This document shows, piece by piece, positions 1 through 6,007 of a DNA stretch of 10,655 bases. The position numbers and the translations under genes are program-made. Every line of letters begins with the position of its first letter. The stretch's first letter is position 1. Source of the DNA: CAYIVF01 sp964366875 (lineage in GTDB: Bacteria > Patescibacteriota > Minisyncoccia > Minisyncoccales > Staskawiczbacteraceae); contig CAYIVF010000022.1 of the NCBI GenBank assembly GCA_964366875.1, forward strand, positions 1 through 10,655, in the 5' to 3' direction. Under the pieces are notes generated by a model. It was not told the DNA's origin. It made no database searches and saw only the letters and a program-made list of their open reading frames with translations.

Positions 1-518
1 TTTTGGTAGACATTGTTGCCTTGGCAGAAGGGTGAACCCACATATCCATTGGTTCCGCAATTAGCGTTGGTTGAACAAACAATATTGACATTCTGACACT
101 GTCCATTAGAGCAGGTCTGGTTTGAGGTACAGTTTGTTTGTAATTGAGCTGTGTCTGATTGAGAACATGAGGAGTTAGCAGTACCTGGATTGTTGCAGGT
201 ATAGGTTCTGTAGTACTTGTAAACATCTCCATTCTGGCAAAATGGGCTGCCTATGTACCCATTAGTACCACACTGAGCATTTGTTAAACAAGCGATATTA
301 ACATTTACACACTGTCCATTAGAGCAGGTCTGGTTTGAGGTACAGTTAGTAATTAATTGAGGTACTATTGATTGGCTGCAGCTTGAATTGGCTGTGCCAG
401 GATTATTACAGGTATATGTTTTGTAGTTTTTGTAGACATTATTTCCCTGACAGAAAGGACTTCCTACATATCCATTGCTTCCGCAATTAGCGTTGGTTGA
501 ACAAGTGACGTTTACGCA
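1..518 (-). repeat. 213-bp tandem coding repeats, 8 Cys per unit
   Basis: On the minus strand the units cover 518-312 (69 codons), 311-99 (71 codons) and 98-1 (incomplete). Corresponding positions in the last two units are exactly 213 bases apart, for example 6, 219 and 432. A 39-base stretch at 96-134 is identical to 309-347. A 24-base stretch at 55-78 is identical to 481-504, two periods away, while the middle unit differs there. Other parts, such as the CNNPGTANSSC segment, keep the protein but differ at synonymous sites. Confidence 0.9.
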
Positions 519-1070
519 CTGAGCGTTTTGACAGATTTGATTTGAAGTACAGGCTTGAAATAAATCTTCTTGATTATTGCAGGAATTAAACCAATAAACA
601 GAATTGCCTACGCAATTCTTAGAGACGTGTGAAGTGCAAGCGGGAGGATTATTCTTACAGACAAGCGAAGAAATCCACGTATTTCCCGCTGAACAGGCGT
701 TTCCAATATCAAAATTATTTCTGGCAGGATTCCACTTAGCTAATACATTATCTTGGCAGGAATACCAGCCGCATCTAGCGTTATCATAAGTACTGACGCA
801 ATCCATTGTAGCTGCATCATCATAGCCCGCTAATTGGCAGATTTTTTTAGCCGTTACGCTGTCAAAATTTAAAGCGCCCGCCTGACCTGTTACAGGAACA
901 GGAGTAAATCCGTATTGCAGCGCCTTGCTGTTGACAAATTCGCGAATTCCAAAAGGGTCTTTATACCAATTACCTATACTGGCTGAAGCAGTTTCTACAG
1001 AAAATAAAACAGAAACAGCCAAAACCAAAAGGCCTATTCTGAGGATAATGCTAAAATTATTGTTTTTCAT
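1..1070 (-). CDS. Secreted cysteine-rich repeat protein (3' end outside window)
   Basis: An uncut reading frame of 356 codons starts at ATG 1070-1068 and runs off the window, so the C-terminus is unseen. Residues 1-30 form a clear Sec signal peptide: a short basic start, a hydrophobic core at about 8-25, and an ETASA end with likely cleavage after Ala30. Residues 31 to about 180 are a unique Cys-containing region. From Cys185 the protein is built of repeats: unit I at 185-253, unit II at 254-324, and unit III from 325 to the edge. Each full unit has eight cysteines and motifs such as GYVGSPFC, TYTCNNPGTANSSC and NCTSNQTCSNGQC. An even cysteine count suggests disulfide-bonded extracellular modules. 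It lies 71 bases downstream of a sortase gene, so a C-terminal sorting signal is possible but not visible. I do not recognise a named family; an adhesin or surface fibre is a guess. No Shine-Dalgarno precedes the start. Confidence 0.85.
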   Translation of the reverse strand, partial: MKNNNFSIILRIGLLVLAVSVLFSVETASASIGNWYKDPFGIREFVNSKALQYGFTPVPVTGQAGALNFDSVTAKKICQLAGYDDAATMDCVSTYDNARCGWYSCQDNVLAKWNPARNNFDIGNACSAGNTWISSLVCKNNPPACTSHVSKNCVGNSVYWFNSCNNQEDLFQACTSNQICQNAQCVNVTCSTNANCGSNGYVGSPFCQGNNVYKNYKTYTCNNPGTANSSCSQSIVPQLITNCTSNQTCSNGQCVNVNIACLTNAQCGTNGYIGSPFCQNGDVYKYYRTYTCNNPGTANSSCSQSDTAQLQTNCTSNQTCSNGQCQNVNIVCSTNANCGTNGYVGSPFCQGNNVYQ

Positions 1071-1104
1071 AATTATTGTTTAAATAACTGCTATGTTCCA
1101 AGTT

Positions 1105-1127
1105 ATTATAATTATAAAAAAAGTCAA
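1105..1127 (-). promoter_or_regulatory. Possible promoter for the Cys-rich repeat gene
   Basis: The 71-base gap between the sortase stop and the Cys-rich gene contains, on the minus strand, TTGACT (1127-1122), a T-run, and two perfect TATAAT hexamers back to back (1116-1111 and 1110-1105). The second lies 34 bases before the ATG, which would give a leader of roughly 28 bases. The spacing from TTGACT to either -10 box (5 or 11 bases) is too short for a standard sigma-70 promoter, so only the -10 part is convincing. Read-through from the sortase gene is the alternative. Confidence 0.35.
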
Positions 1128-1141
1128 GTGTTGCACGGTTT

Positions 1142-1828
1142 TTAATTATTGTTCAATTCTGCCTGAACGACAATTCTTTGATAGTCTTTACCTGGCGGAT
1201 AACAGGTGATTAGAGTTAAAACATTATTAGCAGAATTATATGCAGGAATATCATCCCCCTTATTGATAATTGTTTTTTGTTTTATGGTATAAGTGTATTG
1301 TTTGTTGTTTAAATCTATCATGATTATATCGCCGACGTTTAAATCATCCAGATTGCTGAAAACCCAATCGTATTTTATTTTTGGCCAGCCCGGCGGAGCT
1401 GAGTGCCCTAAAATTACGCTTGCGCCCGGCTGGCCCGGAAGCACAGACCCTGGATAATAAACAACTCCTTTATCCAGATCTTTCATTAAAGACGTTTTAT
1501 CTGCGTTCTGTGAAAAAACTATGGGAACCGAAATAGATATTTTAGGTATCTCCAATGTATTTTGCTTGTCTGTATAAGTCGTTTTAACATCTTTTATGGT
1601 TTGGGCATTTTGCGCAACGTCCGAGCCCTGGCTGTGGTTAGGATAAAAATAAGCTTCTATTGAAGCGGCGTCTATACCCGGATATGGATTAAAAAAGTCA
1701 TCTATTAATCCCGACATCTCTTTGTAATTAAAAATCCAAGAAACATCATTCCAGTTTATAATCAAAAAACTGGCCAAATAGATTAAGCCGATAATTTTTA
1801 TTGTTTTTACCAGTTCTTTTTTGTTCAT
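1142..1828 (-). CDS. Sortase (class D/E-like transpeptidase)
   Basis: A 228-residue membrane-anchored cysteine transpeptidase of the sortase family. It would cleave a C-terminal sorting motif of secreted proteins and join them to a cell-surface nucleophile. Residues 9-26 form a single N-terminal membrane helix; the catalytic domain starts near residue 91 (LEIPKISISVPI). The catalytic triad is visible: His142 in VILGHSA, Cys209 in LTLITCYPPG (the TLxTC motif), and Arg218 in DYQRIVVQAEL close to the end. The overall size and the short C-terminus resemble classes D and E, but subclass is uncertain. The ATG lies two bases after the stop of the CAP-domain gene, so the two are almost certainly co-transcribed. 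The Cys-rich secreted protein downstream is a candidate substrate, though its C-terminus is outside the window. No Shine-Dalgarno is visible. Confidence 0.92.
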   Translation of the reverse strand: MNKKELVKTIKIIGLIYLASFLIINWNDVSWIFNYKEMSGLIDDFFNPYPGIDAASIEAYFYPNHSQGSDVAQNAQTIKDVKTTYTDKQNTLEIPKISISVPIVFSQNADKTSLMKDLDKGVVYYPGSVLPGQPGASVILGHSAPPGWPKIKYDWVFSNLDDLNVGDIIMIDLNNKQYTYTIKQKTIINKGDDIPAYNSANNVLTLITCYPPGKDYQRIVVQAELNNN

Positions 1829-1830
1829 AT

Positions 1831-2745
1831 CTAAATTATTACTTGATGAGGAATACTCAGAATTATCGCCTCTTTATTTAACAGCGCGCCAAAAGACAAC
1901 ATTACAACTATGAGCAATGCTCTGAAAACAAATTGTTTTTTATTTATAACAGCGGAGTCAAACAATATTGCAAACAGCAAGGCGCCCATTACGAGCAGTA
2001 AAAACCCGAATATAATATCCTGCAGGGCAGGACCATAATTATACAGCGTAAAATTCAAAAATCTGGAATAAAAATTATTTGCGCCATTACCCAGCTGTTC
2101 TTCTATCATTACGGGCGATTCTATTGATTGTGATAGCACTTGATTCGCTTGAGAATTGGCAGACGCCTCCGGCGTCTTATTTATAGCCGGGTTTACCGGC
2201 TGTTGGCTGCCAAAAAACTGGACAACAACAACGGTGTTATTGGAACCGAATCCGTCTAAAACAGCAGTTCCGACTTCTTTATAGTTTGAGTTTAACAGAT
2301 TTGCTTTATGCGAAGGAGAATTTAACCAGGCGTCGTAGACCTCTTTAGAGTCAAAAAAGCCAATTGCCAGGTTTTCCCCGGCGTATTTATAATTATATCC
2401 TATGTTCAAAAACCAATACCAGGGCGAAACACCTTGAGGGCTAGTATGAGAAAAATATTGTTTTTGAACCATATCCTCTGCTTTTAATTGGGCTGCATGG
2501 TCTAATTTTTGGTTTTCAACTAATGGCTGCAAGCCCGAAGATTGTCTCGCTTGGTTTACAAAAGACACTAGGGCTGATTTTGTTATATCGGCAAAAAATA
2601 TATTTGACGGAAAATTAATGTAAACAGCAACCGTAAAAACTTTTAGCAGTAATAAACAAATAGCGCAGTACAATAAAAACCTGCTTTGTAAGAATTTCTG
2701 CGGAAAATCTTTGTCTATTTTTATATAATCTAACGAATAATTCAT
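1831..2745 (-). CDS. CAP-domain (SCP/PR1-like, YkwD-type) membrane protein
   Basis: I chose ATG 2745-2743 (304 residues). The frame also opens at ATG 2793, but that codon lies inside the ftsQ terminator hairpin and upstream of this gene's promoter. Numbering from 2745, a membrane helix spans about 22-44 and an extracellular CAP domain about 57-179. The CAP cavity residues are present: His100 in YFSHTSP, Glu124 in YAGENLA and His146 in SPSHKANLL, ending in VVVVQFFG. A Pro/Ser/Gln-rich linker follows, then two more helices at about 243-265 and 273-289. CAP domains of this bacterial type are extracytoplasmic and often envelope-associated; no enzymatic activity can be claimed from sequence. The C-terminal double helix suggests stable membrane anchoring with the domain outside. 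The sortase gene follows after two bases. Confidence 0.9.
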   Translation of the reverse strand: MNYSLDYIKIDKDFPQKFLQSRFLLYCAICLLLLKVFTVAVYINFPSNIFFADITKSALVSFVNQARQSSGLQPLVENQKLDHAAQLKAEDMVQKQYFSHTSPQGVSPWYWFLNIGYNYKYAGENLAIGFFDSKEVYDAWLNSPSHKANLLNSNYKEVGTAVLDGFGSNNTVVVVQFFGSQQPVNPAINKTPEASANSQANQVLSQSIESPVMIEEQLGNGANNFYSRFLNFTLYNYGPALQDIIFGFLLLVMGALLFAILFDSAVINKKQFVFRALLIVVMLSFGALLNKEAIILSIPHQVII

Positions 2746-2751
2746 AACATT

Positions 2752-2780
2752 AATATACATTAAACTTTTCGTTTTGTCAA
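2752..2780 (-). promoter_or_regulatory. Near-consensus sigma-70-type promoter of the CAP/sortase operon, probably leaderless
   Basis: On the minus strand, a perfect -35 TTGACA (2780-2775), a 17-base spacer and a -10 TATATT (2757-2752). Only six bases separate the -10 box from ATG 2745, so transcription starting at the usual distance would begin at the A of the start codon. The first two bases of the -35 box are the last two of the ftsQ terminator T-tract. Confidence 0.85.
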
Positions 2781-2803
2781 AAAAAACCGCCATTTCGCGG
2801 CGG
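2779..2803 (-). terminator. Rho-independent terminator after ftsQ
   Basis: On the minus strand, CCGCC (2803-2799), a 7-base loop and GGCGG (2791-2787) form a pure G/C stem, followed at once by eight T (2786-2779). It sits 8 bases after the ftsQ stop. It closes the hydrolase-murF-degT-femAB-ftsQ operon and insulates the CAP promoter directly behind it. Confidence 0.88.
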
Positions 2804-2811
2804 CACAGCGC

Positions 2812-3636
2812 TTACTTATAGTACGCTCTGTCTTTAAATCTTAAATCTATGTAATGCAAATTTTTTCTTGCTTCGGGCGCTATTTCCCCTTTTAATAACA
2901 GGTCCATTTTCGTAATTTGCAAATTAATATCCGAGTTTTGGTCTAAATTAAAATATGCCTGCCAATTTTCATTCGTCCTGACATTCAACTGCAAAGGGCT
3001 GGTAATAAAAGCTTCTTTTATATCTATTTTAAAATTGTCCTTTAAGTTTTTTTCAATCATTGAAACTGCCTTCATTATATTCTGCTCAACAACTTTCTGG
3101 CCGCTCAAAACTTTGTTTTTATCCATCAATTGTCGCACAATAACCATATTTTGCGGCGCTGCATATAAAGGTTCAAAAACAACGCCGCTCTCATCTATCA
3201 AAAAACATTTTCCCTGGTTTTCTTCCACTGTCTCGGTGAAAGAAGGGCAAAAAACAGCAATAGGAGCTCTTTCTTTTATTTCTATATTCAGGGTCTGCGG
3301 TAATTTTTTATTTATTTTTATATTTCCTATAACTGGGAATCTGTCTAAAACCTCCTCGCTTAATTTTGCAGCATCAACCAAAAAGATGCTTTTAGAAATT
3401 TTTTTATTAATGTTATTTAAAATCAAGCTTTTAAGAGCATCTGTTTGTACTTTTTGGTTGCCGGAAATTACAACGTCATTAACTTGAAACTTAGGATAAA
3501 AGAATAACAAATAGCAGGCAGCTAAGACTGTGCTCAACAGCAAAAATCCAATCCAAAAAAAAGGTTTTTTTAAAATTGACTTCCTGGGCTTTATTCTGTG
3601 AATCTTGGTTTTTACGTGTTTTCGCCTGTAAGACAT
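2812..3636 (-). CDS. ftsQ: Cell division protein FtsQ/DivIB
   Basis: A 274-residue bitopic divisome protein. FtsQ (DivIB in Gram-positives) links the FtsB/FtsL complex to septal wall synthesis. The layout is typical: a short very basic cytoplasmic tail (1-24), one membrane helix (about 25-46), then a POTRA domain (about 49-122) beginning FQVNDVVISGNQKV and ending LNIEIKERAPIAVF. A beta domain follows, with FLIDESGVVF and near the end HYIDLRFKDRAYYK, the usual iDLRf..R.yyk signature. The start lies seven bases after the femAB-family stop, so it is in the same operon, and a terminator follows. An AAGGA on the coding strand lies about 15 bases before the ATG, too far for a normal ribosome binding site. 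Its place here with murF and a FemAB ligase, rather than beside ftsA and ftsZ, is an unusual partial wall/division cluster. Confidence 0.93.
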   Translation of the reverse strand: MSYRRKHVKTKIHRIKPRKSILKKPFFWIGFLLLSTVLAACYLLFFYPKFQVNDVVISGNQKVQTDALKSLILNNINKKISKSIFLVDAAKLSEEVLDRFPVIGNIKINKKLPQTLNIEIKERAPIAVFCPSFTETVEENQGKCFLIDESGVVFEPLYAAPQNMVIVRQLMDKNKVLSGQKVVEQNIMKAVSMIEKNLKDNFKIDIKEAFITSPLQLNVRTNENWQAYFNLDQNSDINLQITKMDLLLKGEIAPEARKNLHYIDLRFKDRAYYK

Positions 3637-3643
3637 AGAGTGT

Positions 3644-4711
3644 TTACAAATTCCTTTTATGCTTTCTTATTTTCTCTATTATATAATTTAACCAATATTT
3701 TGTAGAAATTACATAATCTTGCGTTTTCACGTATTCTTTTATAGAGCCGCCAAAACCCATTTTAAATAACGATAAGCCAGCCCAGGGATGTTTAGATTTT
3801 TGGGCCTCCAATTCGTTTTTTATGTCAGGAGCTATGCCCCAGAAGTTATATAATTTGCATCCCCTGTTTTTTGCTTCTTTTATCGCTTCACATTGCAGCA
3901 AATAAGAAATAGGTATTTTATTGTATTTTGAAAGAGAGCCCGAGTGATGATAAAAGCAGATATCCTGCCAAAACACGAAAATGGCAGCAGAAACAACCTC
4001 GTTTTTGTACTTTCCTAAAAACAACATAATTTCTTTATCTTTAACAAAAGACTTAAATTCATTTTCTAAATATTTTTCGGAAAATGCTACAAAATGATGC
4101 CTTTTTGCAGTTTTCAGATAAACTGGCAAAAAAAGCTTAAGGTCCTCAATATTGTTGCTCTTTATAATCTGAATATCCGGGTTCTTCTCTGCCTGACGGA
4201 TTAAATACCTTGTTGTTTTGCGCATACCTGCCAGCAAATCGTCTTCTGGCGGCGTGATATCAAGCTCCCATGTAACCTCAGGATGCATATGAATGGGAGA
4301 TAGCCTAAAATCTAAATCTAAAAAGATATTTTCATTTTCGGGGTACCCGTTTGCGGGTCCTTTTAAAAAAATTGGAGACACTCTTATAAAACTTGCTTTT
4401 TCTTCTTTAGCAATATCACTTAGTTCAGTTAAAATTAATTCCAAAATTTCTTTTTTATCTCTGGGTTCTAGTCCTTCAACGACAACCGGGCCATGCGGAA
4501 TAAATAAAAAAGTCCCGCGCCTGGCGCTGATTTTTAAAACTAAGGCAGCTGCAATTAATCTTTTACTGCTGAAAACTCCGAACCTCCAGAGCTTATCACC
4601 CATTAATTTATTGAACTCGCCCCAGTTCCAAGATTGCAGAAAGGTTTTTTCTGCACAGGTTTGAAAGAAACTCTCCCACTCTTCTTTGTTTTGTATTTCT
4701 CTTAATTCCAT
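3644..4711 (-). CDS. FemAB/FemX-family peptidoglycan peptidyltransferase
   Basis: A 355-residue protein of the FemAB family (two GNAT-like folds), which use aminoacyl-tRNA to add amino acids to the side chain of the peptidoglycan stem peptide. Family signs: the N-terminal FLQSWNWGEFNKLMG (24-38), RRGTFLFIPHGPVV (64-77), the inner segment GMRKTTRYLIRQAEKN (142-157), YHHSGSLSKYNKIPISYLLQ (about 244-263), YNFWGIAPD (288-296) and a final LFKMGFGGSIKEYV. No coiled coil like that of staphylococcal FemA is seen. The amino acid added cannot be told from sequence; serS two genes further upstream does not prove serine. Residues 118-127 (GPANGYPENE) are encoded by a copy of the in-gene palindrome described separately, placed in a variable loop. 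The ATG directly abuts the TAA of the aminotransferase, with no gap and no Shine-Dalgarno. Confidence 0.88.
   Translation of the reverse strand: MELREIQNKEEWESFFQTCAEKTFLQSWNWGEFNKLMGDKLWRFGVFSSKRLIAAALVLKISARRGTFLFIPHGPVVVEGLEPRDKKEILELILTELSDIAKEEKASFIRVSPIFLKGPANGYPENENIFLDLDFRLSPIHMHPEVTWELDITPPEDDLLAGMRKTTRYLIRQAEKNPDIQIIKSNNIEDLKLFLPVYLKTAKRHHFVAFSEKYLENEFKSFVKDKEIMLFLGKYKNEVVSAAIFVFWQDICFYHHSGSLSKYNKIPISYLLQCEAIKEAKNRGCKLYNFWGIAPDIKNELEAQKSKHPWAGLSLFKMGFGGSIKEYVKTQDYVISTKYWLNYIIEKIRKHKRNL
4339..4360 (-). repeat. In-gene bulged palindrome, copy A (femAB-like gene)
   Basis: Coding strand: GGACCC, a GCAAAC loop segment, then GGGTACCCCG. GGACCC pairs with GGGTACC except for one bulged A (T on the plus strand); GCAAAC extends the stem by one pair. 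Read as K-G-P-A-N-G-Y-P-E. It shares its core with copies at 5542-5563 and 6657-6675. Confidence 0.75.
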
Positions 4712-6007
4712 TTATTTAGTTAAAATAAAGGTTTTTAAAAAAGCTACAATTCTTTCCGCATCTTTTTGAGATATATTTATGTGCGTCGGCAGGTTTAGAG
4801 TAGTTTCAGCTAATTCTTCTGCTTTGGGGCACATCCCCAAACTATAATGCATCTTCTCTAATTTTGTATCAGAAGGAGCTATAACTGATGTGTACCAATC
4901 GCCGATTAAAATATTCTGCTTGCTCCACGCTTCATAAATTATCTCGTGAGCTTTTGGATGTTTTATTGTAAAGCGTAGAAAACTATGCTTTATTTTTTTA
5001 GCTGACAAGTTTTCTGATAACAGATTATCTGAAACTTGGAATTCTGTTCCTTTCAAGTTTTCGTAATAAAACCTACTGAGCTTTCTTCTATGCTCATGGA
5101 ATTTATCTAATTTATTAAATTGATTTAAGGCTATAACTGCTAACGCGTTAGGCAGGGCTTTGGGAAAATAACCGGGCCGTTGTCCCCTTTTTTCCTTCCA
5201 ATGTACTGCCTTAGATAATATATGCAGCCATTGCGATAAAACCAAAAAGAGCTTGCCTAAATCCCCAAAATTATAAACCGGCAAGATTATATAGTTTAGA
5301 AGTATTGGATGCAATAACTGCTGAAAAACCCAGAAAAATGACGGCTGCTTAAATTCTTTTTGCAACTCTTCAAGCTTTTTGCCTAAAATCTCATCATTTG
5401 TAACTGCCATACCCCCGTAAACAGACGAAATAACTTTATCCCGGGAAAAACTAAAAAAAGCGGCTTTTCCGAATGTGCCGACTTTTTGACCGTTAAACTC
5501 AGCTCCCAAAGCATGCGCGCAATCCTCAATTAAGATTAGCCCGGGGGTACCCTTTGGGTCCCGCACAATAGTTATAATCTCGTCCATATTAGAAGGCATT
5601 CCAAATGTGTGCTGAACCATCAAAACCCTTGTTTCGGGGCTAATTTTGGCCTTTAAATCGCTTATATCCACGTTAAAAGAGTCTGTATCGCAATCTACAT
5701 AGATGGGCTTTAAATCAAGCCACAAAATAGGATTTATGGCGGCTGAACACGTAAATGCCTGCAAAAGCACTGAGCTTTGTTTTTTTAATTCCAATGCTTT
5801 TAATATAGCAAAAAAAGAACTTCTCCCGCTATTAAAAGATACTGCGTATTTTACGCCCAAATATTTTTTGAATTGTTCCTCTATATCTCTTATCGCTTTC
5901 CCCTTTTTCCAAAGCCACGGCCTAATAATTAAATTCAAAGCCAGTTTTATATCATCTGGCTCAATATTCGGAGATAAAGAAATAGAAATAGGTTTAAAAT
6001 AACTCAT
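4712..6007 (-). CDS. DegT/DnrJ/EryC1/StrS-family PLP aminotransferase
   Basis: A 431-residue fold-type I aminotransferase of the DegT family, members of which mostly transfer an amino group from glutamate to keto-sugars bound to nucleotides. Visible signs: KYLGVKYAVSFNSGRSSFFAIL (about 48-69, the phosphate-binding turn), LIEDCAHALGAEF with Asp162 for the pyridine nitrogen, and SFSRDKVISSVYGGM with Lys191 as the PLP Schiff-base lysine. Length is slightly above the common 360-400, with an extra hydrophobic stretch around 225-255 (HPILLNYIILPVYNFGDLG). That stretch may help membrane contact. Its ATG overlaps the murF TGA by four bases (ATGA) and its stop abuts the FemAB-family ATG, so it belongs to the envelope operon. 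The substrate is unknown; an amino-sugar for wall or surface glycan is the likeliest inference. Residues 149-156 (RDPKGTPG) come from palindrome copy B. Confidence 0.9.
   Translation of the reverse strand: MSYFKPISISLSPNIEPDDIKLALNLIIRPWLWKKGKAIRDIEEQFKKYLGVKYAVSFNSGRSSFFAILKALELKKQSSVLLQAFTCSAAINPILWLDLKPIYVDCDTDSFNVDISDLKAKISPETRVLMVQHTFGMPSNMDEIITIVRDPKGTPGLILIEDCAHALGAEFNGQKVGTFGKAAFFSFSRDKVISSVYGGMAVTNDEILGKKLEELQKEFKQPSFFWVFQQLLHPILLNYIILPVYNFGDLGKLFLVLSQWLHILSKAVHWKEKRGQRPGYFPKALPNALAVIALNQFNKLDKFHEHRRKLSRFYYENLKGTEFQVSDNLLSENLSAKKIKHSFLRFTIKHPKAHEIIYEAWSKQNILIGDWYTSVIAPSDTKLEKMHYSLGMCPKAEELAETTLNLPTHINISQKDAERIVAFLKTFILTK
5542..5563 (-). repeat. In-gene bulged palindrome, copy B (aminotransferase gene)
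   Basis: Coding strand: CGGGACCC, AAA, GGGTACCCCCG. It has the same core as copies A and C with a 3-base loop, but is read in a different frame: R-D-P-K-G-T-P-G instead of G-P-x-G-Y-P. It lies between the last residues before the core strand LILIEDCAHAL and a variable loop. Confidence 0.75.

Noticed and set aside
604..789. A 61-residue plus-strand reading frame
   Set aside because: It lies antisense within the uninterrupted, signal-peptide-bearing Cys-rich gene. Other plus-strand frames (3035-3487, 4293-4664, 5703-6002, 6379-6720, 6737-6919, 8136-8318, 9276-9467, 10235-10438) are likewise antisense shadows of recognised genes.
1383..1435. Inverted repeat GGCCAGCC / GGCTGGCC in the sortase gene
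   Set aside because: Only 8 bp with a 37-base spacer, and it follows from codons for the Pro/Gly-rich PGQPG and PPGWP segments around the catalytic His, so chance is enough.
1831..2793. CAP gene starting at ATG 2793
   Set aside because: That codon lies in the ftsQ terminator hairpin and upstream of the promoter; ATG 2745 fits the promoter geometry.
6004..6007. Alternative genetic code (UGA as Gly, known in some CPR groups)
   Set aside because: murF ends at a UGA overlapping the next ATG exactly at the expected C-terminus, and no gene here needs UGA read through.
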